A DNA stretch of 10,082 nucleotides from an uncultured Chlorobiota bacterium (GTDB taxonomy: Bacteria > Bacteroidota > Kapaibacteriia > OLB7), in contig CAMLOB010000098.1 in the NCBI GenBank assembly GCA_946481475.1, forward strand, positions 1-10,082, in the 5' to 3' direction. Of the stretch, positions 5,113-10,082 are shown piece after piece; position 1 is the first letter of the stretch; every line of letters begins with the position of its first letter. A program made the translations under genes and the position numbers. The notes under the pieces are model-generated. The model had not been told where the DNA came from and searched no databases. It was given only the letters and a program-made list of their open reading frames with translations.

Positions 5113-7791
5113 ATGGCGACCGAAAACAGGACGGCAAAAAAGCGGACGCCGCTGATGCGGCAGTATCATCAGATCAAGCAGAAGTATCCCGACACGGTCC
5201 TTCTGTTCCGACTGGGTGATTTCTACGAGACGTTCGAGGAGGATGCCGGGATCGCCGCCCGCGTCTGCGGCATCACGCTGACCAAGCGGAACAACGGATC
5301 GGAGGACGAGACGCCGCTGGCCGGTTTCCCCTGGCATCAACTGGACAACTATCTGCCGAAACTCGTCAAGGCGGGATACCGGGTGGCGGTCTGCGAGCAG
5401 CTTGAGGATCCGAAGCTTGCCCGGGGGATCGTCAAGCGGGACGTCGTGGAGGTGGTGACCCCCGGCGTTGCGATGAACGAGAAACTGCTGGATGCCGGGA
5501 CGAACAACTTTCTTGCGGCCGTCTGCTTCGCCGGGGGGAAAGTCGGCATCGCATTCTGCGACGTCTCCACCGGGGAGTTCTCGGCAACGGAGGTGCCGGA
5601 GGAAGAACTGACCGAGACGCTTGAGGGGATCGGACCGGCCGAGATCATCGTCAGCCGTGCCCAGAAGGACCGCCTCAGCAATCTTCGCCTGAGTCGTACA
5701 CCGATCATCACCAGGCTGGAGGAGTGGATCTTCGATCAGGAATATGGCGAGGAACGTCTTCGCGAACATTTCGGAACGCAGTCGCTGAAAGGGTTCGGCA
5801 TCGACGACCTGCACTGCGGCGTCACGGCTGCCGGAGGGGTGATGCACTATCTGATGGAGACGCAGCGATCGAAGCTGGGGCATATCAGCCGGATTCGCCG
5901 CTACTCTCCGCGCGATTATATATCGCTCGATCCGGCCACCAAGCGAAATCTGGAGATCATCTTCTCGGCAAGCGACGGCGCCCGCTACGGCTCGCTGCTG
6001 AGCGTGCTGGACAGGACGACGACATCGATGGGGGGGCGGCTGTTGAAACGCTGGATCATCCATCCGCTGAAATCCCGCGAGCAGATCGAGAAGCGTCTTG
6101 AATCGGTCGATGCCCTCTACCGGAATCCTTCGGTTGCGGCGGAGCTGGAGAAGGAACTGAAGGGGGCGTGTGATCTGGAGCGGATCGTCGGTCGGGTTGC
6201 CGTCGGACGGGCGACACCGCGCGACCTCGGTTACGTTCTTGAAACGCTGGAGCGCATCCCCCGCATCGTTGAACTGCTCGGGCGCTGCGACGCGCCGACG
6301 CTGGCGACGATCGGAAGCTCGTTGAACTTTCCGGAGGAGCTTGTCGGGCGGCTTCGGAACGCTCTGCCGGACGAACCTCCGGCAACGCTGGCCGACGGGG
6401 GTGCGTTCCGTCGCGGTTTCTCTCCGGAACTTGACGATCTGCGTGACCTGCGAACCAGCGGCAAGGAGTATCTGGATTCGTTGCAGGAGAGGGAGCGGAG
6501 CCGGACGAAAATATCGTCGCTGAAGGTCGGGTTCAACAATGTCTTCGGTTACTACATCGAGATTACGAACGCCCACCGGGACCGGGTGCCGGAGGACTAC
6601 ACGCGGAAGCAGACGCTGACGAACTCCGAGCGGTACATCACCCCGGAGCTGAAGGAGTACGAGGAGAAGATTCTGCACGCCGAGGAGAAGATCGCGATTC
6701 TGGAGCGGGAGCTTTTCGTCGAACTTCAGGGGGTGGTCGCCGAGCAGAGCGAGACGATCGTCCGGAACGCCGCGCTGCTGGCGATGCTCGACTGCTTTAT
6801 CGGTTTTGCCCGCGTTGCCCGTGAGCGGGATTATGTTCGTCCGGAGCTGGACGATTCGACGGTGCTGGAGATCAAAGGGGGACGTCATCCGGTGGTGGAG
6901 ACGATGCTTCCGGCCGGGGAGCGCTTCGTGCCGAACGATACGAGTCTGGATACCGGAGGGGATCAGATCGCGATCATTACCGGACCGAACATGGCAGGCA
7001 AATCGAGCTATCTCCGGCAGAACGCCCTGATCGTCCTCCTTGCCCAGGTCGGTTCGTTCGTTCCGGCCGAACGTGCCCGTATCGGTATCGTCGACAAGAT
7101 CTTCACGCGGGTCGGTGCGCAGGACAACATCGTTGCCGGAGAGAGCACCTTTCTGGTGGAGATGCACGAGGCTGCCAATATCCTGAACAACGCAACGGAG
7201 CGGAGCCTGATTCTTCTGGACGAGGTGGGGAGGGGGACCTCGACGTTCGACGGCGTCTCGATTGCCTGGGCGATTGCCGAGTACCTGCACGAGCGGATCG
7301 GAGCCCGGACCCTGTTTGCGACGCACTACCACGAACTGAATGCGCTGGCCAACCGGTTCGAGCGGATCCGCAACTACAAGGTGGAGGTGCGGGAACATGA
7401 CGACCGGATCATCTTTTTGCGGACGGTTCTTCCCGGCACCGCCGACCATTCCTACGGAATCGAGGTGGCCCGGATGGCCGGATTGCCCCCACGGGTGATC
7501 ACCCGGGCGAAGGAGATCATGACGCAGCTCGAAAGCGAGTCCGGACTGAGCGGGCACGATGAAACCCCGACCATCGAGGTTGCCGGACCGGCTGTGCGTC
7601 GTCCGCAGAGCGGGCGGATTGAAGCTCCTGCTCCCCAGATCTCGATCTTCGAGGGGGAGAGCCAGCCCGACCCTGTGCTGGAGGAGATCGCCGAGCATCT
7701 CGGGAAACTCGACATCAACGGCATGACCCCGATTGAAGCGATGATGGAACTGGCAAAGCTGCGAAAGCTTCTTGACGGGGAGAGGGGATGA
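5113..7791 (+). CDS. mutS: DNA mismatch repair ATPase MutS
   Basis: The 892-aa protein recognises base mismatches and small loops in newly replicated DNA and, with ATP, recruits MutL to start methyl-independent or strand-directed repair. The N-terminal mismatch-binding domain has GDFYETF at 35-41, with F37 and E39 as the mismatch-contacting Phe-x-Glu pair, then the connector, lever and clamp regions (about 130-550; YYIEITNAHRDRVPEDYTRKQTL is typical). The C-terminal ABC-type ATPase has Walker A GPNMAGKSS at 624-632, Walker B LILLDEVGRGTS with D703-E704, and the signature ATHYHEL with H738. The tail LDINGMTPIEAMMELAKLRKLL is the usual C-terminal dimer motif. Length is normal for the MutS1 family and no clamp region is missing, so this is not MutS2. 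No Shine-Dalgarno site precedes ATG 5113, but the N-terminus aligns well with the family and no better in-frame start is near. No mutL or other repair gene is adjacent. Confidence 0.98.
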   Translation: MATENRTAKKRTPLMRQYHQIKQKYPDTVLLFRLGDFYETFEEDAGIAARVCGITLTKRNNGSEDETPLAGFPWHQLDNYLPKLVKAGYRVAVCEQLEDPKLARGIVKRDVVEVVTPGVAMNEKLLDAGTNNFLAAVCFAGGKVGIAFCDVSTGEFSATEVPEEELTETLEGIGPAEIIVSRAQKDRLSNLRLSRTPIITRLEEWIFDQEYGEERLREHFGTQSLKGFGIDDLHCGVTAAGGVMHYLMETQRSKLGHISRIRRYSPRDYISLDPATKRNLEIIFSASDGARYGSLLSVLDRTTTSMGGRLLKRWIIHPLKSREQIEKRLESVDALYRNPSVAAELEKELKGACDLERIVGRVAVGRATPRDLGYVLETLERIPRIVELLGRCDAPTLATIGSSLNFPEELVGRLRNALPDEPPATLADGGAFRRGFSPELDDLRDLRTSGKEYLDSLQERERSRTKISSLKVGFNNVFGYYIEITNAHRDRVPEDYTRKQTLTNSERYITPELKEYEEKILHAEEKIAILERELFVELQGVVAEQSETIVRNAALLAMLDCFIGFARVARERDYVRPELDDSTVLEIKGGRHPVVETMLPAGERFVPNDTSLDTGGDQIAIITGPNMAGKSSYLRQNALIVLLAQVGSFVPAERARIGIVDKIFTRVGAQDNIVAGESTFLVEMHEAANILNNATERSLILLDEVGRGTSTFDGVSIAWAIAEYLHERIGARTLFATHYHELNALANRFERIRNYKVEVREHDDRIIFLRTVLPGTADHSYGIEVARMAGLPPRVITRAKEIMTQLESESGLSGHDETPTIEVAGPAVRRPQSGRIEAPAPQISIFEGESQPDPVLEEIAEHLGKLDINGMTPIEAMMELAKLRKLLDGERG

Positions 7792-7906
7792 TCTTTGCGG
7801 CGATACTGTTCTTTACACTAGTTAAAGGCTTTGTAAGTCCCCTGTTATCTTCTCTGCAGATTCCGAAACTCTCCGTAACGTTGCAATGCCGGATTTTGAT
7901 AGTAGA

Positions 7907-8021
7907 CATAAGCGGAATACACTGCGCTGCATTAGCCTTTCACGAGTGTAGCCTTCCTTACAGAAGCAGCGCGGCATCACAGACAGAACGACAGCCCGGA
8001 TCCTCTTGCAAACCGCTTATG
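7907..8021. repeat. Nested inverted repeats, possible structured RNA
   Basis: CATAAGCGG (7907-7915) is perfectly inverted as CCGCTTATG (8013-8021), 97 bases apart. Inside it, CTGCGCTGC (7922-7930) can pair with GCAGCGCGG (7966-7974) in nine pairs with one U-G wobble. TAGCCTT is repeated directly inside the inner loop (7933-7939 and 7949-7955). The nesting would allow a two-storey stem of about 115 bases in RNA. It matches no RNA family I recognise, and a single 9-bp match in a region this long is not strongly improbable. Confidence 0.25.
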
Positions 8022-8150
8022 CGCCTTCAGACGGCGTGTTCATCCAGCCCAATGGATTTCTTCCTGTAGCAATTACTTATTCCGTTCCGTACCGCGGAGT
8101 TCTGTCAATATCGGCGGAGCGGTCTTACATACTACCATCAATCGAACAAC

Positions 8151-8156
8151 AGGAGG
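8151..8156 (+). promoter_or_regulatory. Ribosome-binding site of the surface-protein gene
   Basis: AGGAGG, extended to AGGAGGGG, ends five bases before ATG 8162. It is the strongest Shine-Dalgarno site in the window and fixes this start, which also places a clear signal peptide at the N-terminus. Confidence 0.8.
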
Positions 8157-8161
8157 GGTGT

Positions 8162-10082
8162 ATGCACACCGATGCTACCACGTGTCTTCAGAATCTGAGG
8201 AGGCGCGGCATAACCGCAGTTGCGGTTGTTCTGACGTTTCTTCTCTTCTCGTCCGCCTCATGGTCCATGACCGATATCTATCAGCTTTCCCAGTCGACGG
8301 GGAGTCAGATGGATATGACCGGATCGACCCAGATTTACGGAGCGAGCGCCAGTTATACCAGCTCCACTTCGGCCCGCTCTATCGGATTTACGTTCTACTT
8401 CGACAAAGTCGCCTACTCGACTTTCTCGGTGAATACCAGCGGACTGATGTCGCTCGGTAAAGCGACCTATCTCTACCCCTATTCCTACTACTGGCCGAAC
8501 GTCTCGACGCTCGGGTCGTACTATCCGCTGATTGCCGGATACTGGCTCTACTACGGCGCGCCGAAAGCCTCAACCGGCAAAGTCCACTACAAAGTGGTCG
8601 GGACGGCTCCGAACCGGATCCTCGTCGTCGAGTGGAAGGACGTCTACTCGTTCAACGGGACCTCGACTTCCTATCCCGGAGGAACCTGGCAGGTTCGTCT
8701 TCACGAAGGGTCGAACCTGATCGAGTACTGGTACGGCTCGATGGCCGGCACCACCAACTATTACGCCACAATCGGCATCGCCGCAAGCAACACGCGGTAC
8801 ATCAATGTCTGGGGGAACAACATCAGTCAGTACTACCTCTATCCGAGCGGACAGTACTACACCTACCGGTATATCCAGTCCTATCCGATGACCTATAACC
8901 GCACGTTCGAGTTTGCGCCGTGCGACAAGGATCTGGACACGATTATCGGTGATGTCTCGCAGGGAGGAAGCGCCCGCATGCAGAGCGGCGATCAGCTCTT
9001 TACGGGGAAGCAGGTAATGCGGGGGAACATCGAGAGCTTCCAGCCCTTCAGCTTCGAGCTTCCGAACAGTCCCTGTACAAAATGGACCTATACGATCTCC
9101 TTCAGCGGCTCGGCCGCCGGCGACTACTCGGTTTCGCCGGGGAACGGAACGGTAATTACCGACGGTATGAAGCCGACGATCAGCTTCACGCCGGGAGGCG
9201 TGGGGTTGAGAATCGCCACCATGACGTTGAAGGTGAGCAACGGACAGAGCTATACCTACACGCTCAGGGGAGAAGGGGTCTCGCGAATTGCCTATCAGGG
9301 AGACGTCGCGCAGGGAGGTACTGCGGCGATGGATGACGGCGACGTGTTGATGAGCAATATCGATGTCGAGCGGAATACGAGCCGGACGTTCACACCGTTC
9401 CAGCTGACGAACATCAACGGGGCGCCGACGGCAAAGGGACTGGAGAACGCAAATGTTCAGGTTCAACTGGACGATCCGATGGACCAGTACCAGCTTGGCT
9501 TCGACAACGGAAGCGTCACCTGGGCTCCGAACGGAACGCTGGAGACGATCAACAGTCTGCTGGGACCGGGTCAGACCGGAGGGGTGATGCTGACGATGGC
9601 TCCTAACGCTTCGGGTACGGAGTGGGGAACCGGAACGCAGGAGGCATTTCTGCGGGTGACCGCAGACGGTGAGACGCGGAATTATATCATCAAGGGATAT
9701 TCCGTCGCTCCGGTTCTGGATTTCTTCTTTGAAGGTGAACGCCTGAATACGTCGAGCAGGCGTCTGTTCATCAACAGCCTCGGTTGCGTCGGCGAACAGG
9801 TGACCGGAGGAGAGTTCGTGATCACCAACGGCAACAAGGTACCGGTGGTCATCAACAGCGTCGACGTCCTGCTGACCGACAACGAGGTCAAGCCGGGAGC
9901 TCCCCCCTACAAGCAACGGCTGAGCGGAAGCGGCAAACTGATTCCGATGGTCGACTACTTCCTCTCGCACTCTCCGGCCATTCCGCCGGTGAAGGCAAAC
10001 GATCTGGTGGAGTTCCCGCTGACGATCCAGCCCGGAGAACGGAAGGTCTACTATCTGAACTTCATTGCGCAGCGTCCGGAGA
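8162..10082 (+). CDS. Secreted surface protein with nidogen-like and ASH/choice-of-anchor-like modules (3' end cut off)
   Basis: The frame stays open to the window edge, giving 640 residues without a stop. A signal peptide is clear: RRR at 13-15, hydrophobic 17-29, cleavage probably near S35 or after A32. Residues about 45-250 form a Tyr/Ser/Thr-rich domain with strands such as SIGFTFYFDKVAYSTFSVNT, PLIAGYW, VHYKVVGTAPNRILVVEWKDV and WQVRLHEGSNLIEYWYG. This resembles the nidogen-like N-terminal domain of large secreted proteins in Bacteroidota and Kapabacteria. Two related modules start at residues 263 (GDVSQGGSARM) and 380 (GDVAQGGTAAM), 117 residues apart. The first ends in TISFTPGGVGLRIATMTLKV...YTLRGEGV, the pattern of ASH/choice-of-anchor Ig-like domains, and a third such strand set (EFVITNGNKVPVVINSVDV) lies near 540-560. 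It is probably a surface adhesin or structural protein exported by Sec. Whether it carries a type IX sorting tail cannot be seen because the C-terminus is missing. The domain names are pattern-based and moderately sure. Confidence 0.88.
   Translation, partial: MHTDATTCLQNLRRRGITAVAVVLTFLLFSSASWSMTDIYQLSQSTGSQMDMTGSTQIYGASASYTSSTSARSIGFTFYFDKVAYSTFSVNTSGLMSLGKATYLYPYSYYWPNVSTLGSYYPLIAGYWLYYGAPKASTGKVHYKVVGTAPNRILVVEWKDVYSFNGTSTSYPGGTWQVRLHEGSNLIEYWYGSMAGTTNYYATIGIAASNTRYINVWGNNISQYYLYPSGQYYTYRYIQSYPMTYNRTFEFAPCDKDLDTIIGDVSQGGSARMQSGDQLFTGKQVMRGNIESFQPFSFELPNSPCTKWTYTISFSGSAAGDYSVSPGNGTVITDGMKPTISFTPGGVGLRIATMTLKVSNGQSYTYTLRGEGVSRIAYQGDVAQGGTAAMDDGDVLMSNIDVERNTSRTFTPFQLTNINGAPTAKGLENANVQVQLDDPMDQYQLGFDNGSVTWAPNGTLETINSLLGPGQTGGVMLTMAPNASGTEWGTGTQEAFLRVTADGETRNYIIKGYSVAPVLDFFFEGERLNTSSRRLFINSLGCVGEQVTGGEFVITNGNKVPVVINSVDVLLTDNEVKPGAPPYKQRLSGSGKLIPMVDYFLSHSPAIPPVKANDLVEFPLTIQPGERKVYYLNFIAQRPE

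Larger units (their letters stand above)
7792..8161. other. Intergenic region between mutS and the surface-protein gene
   Basis: These 370 bases look less GC-biased at codon-like positions than the flanking genes. A weak stem CTTTA/TAAAG (7811-7827) lies 20 bases past the mutS stop, but without a good T-tract, so no clear mutS terminator is visible. Nested inverted repeats fill the middle (7907-8021). A further pairing, ACCGC (8091-8095) with GCGGT nearer the start codon, is possible. A 93-codon frame from an ATG overlapping the mutS stop crosses the region but does not look coding. The promoter of the surface-protein gene should lie here; none was recognised. Confidence 0.55.

Noticed and set aside
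4922..5155. 77-codon frame overlapping the mutS start
   Set aside because: Arg/Gly-rich with no family resemblance, and its end lies inside mutS in another frame.
4942..7698. 918-codon open frame antisense to mutS
   Set aside because: It is in codon-on-codon register with mutS, rich in Arg, Pro, His and Gln, with no recognisable family or start signals. Codon avoidance in mutS explains it.
7788..8069. 93-codon frame starting at an ATGA overlap with the mutS stop
   Set aside because: The overlap and a G-rich upstream stretch are tempting, but third-position bases are near random, rare codons abound and the product matches nothing known. A real but fast-evolving small gene cannot be fully excluded.
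8570..9970. 466-codon open frame antisense to the surface-protein gene
   Set aside because: Same register effect; the plus strand has a strong ribosome-binding site, signal peptide and repeated domains.

Overview
The window looks like chromosomal DNA from a moderately GC-rich member of the Bacteroidota/Ignavibacteria/Kapabacteria part of the FCB group. The evidence is indirect: a TonB-dependent receptor with an N-terminal carboxypeptidase-regulatory-like domain, a lipoprotein with an LASC lipobox, and a large secreted protein with choice-of-anchor/ASH-like modules. There is no rRNA or other phylogenetic marker except mutS, so the placement is an inference. GC was judged by eye, not computed.

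Left half, minus strand (about 107-4680): a probable two-gene outer-membrane unit, read from right to left. The first gene is a 963-aa TonB-dependent receptor (1789-4680). It is followed by a 254-bp structured gap carrying a perfect 11-bp GC-rich hairpin, then a 446-aa Asp-rich, probably beta-helical surface lipoprotein (194-1534). Two terminator-like hairpins with T-tracts (152-174 and 107-141) close the unit. The far left edge carries a low-complexity CTCTGCG-type intergenic repeat. The likely arrangement is an outer-membrane importer with an accessory lipoprotein that is not SusD-like. The substrate cannot be read from the sequence.

Centre: a 432-bp divergent intergenic region (4681-5112) with several short direct repeats, then mutS (5113-7791), a complete DNA mismatch-repair ATPase with all hallmark motifs. 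No mutL or other repair gene is next to it.

Right: a 370-bp gap with less biased base composition and nested inverted repeats (7792-8161), then a gene with a strong ribosome-binding site that runs off the window (8162-10082). It encodes a secreted protein with a Tyr-rich nidogen-like N-terminal domain followed by repeated Ig-like ASH/choice-of-anchor modules. It is probably a cell-surface or secreted structural or adhesive protein.

I found no tRNA, rRNA, CRISPR array, insertion sequence, phage gene or recognisable defence system. Nothing here is clearly a new system. The best leads are the receptor-lipoprotein pair with its structured gap, and the modular surface protein.
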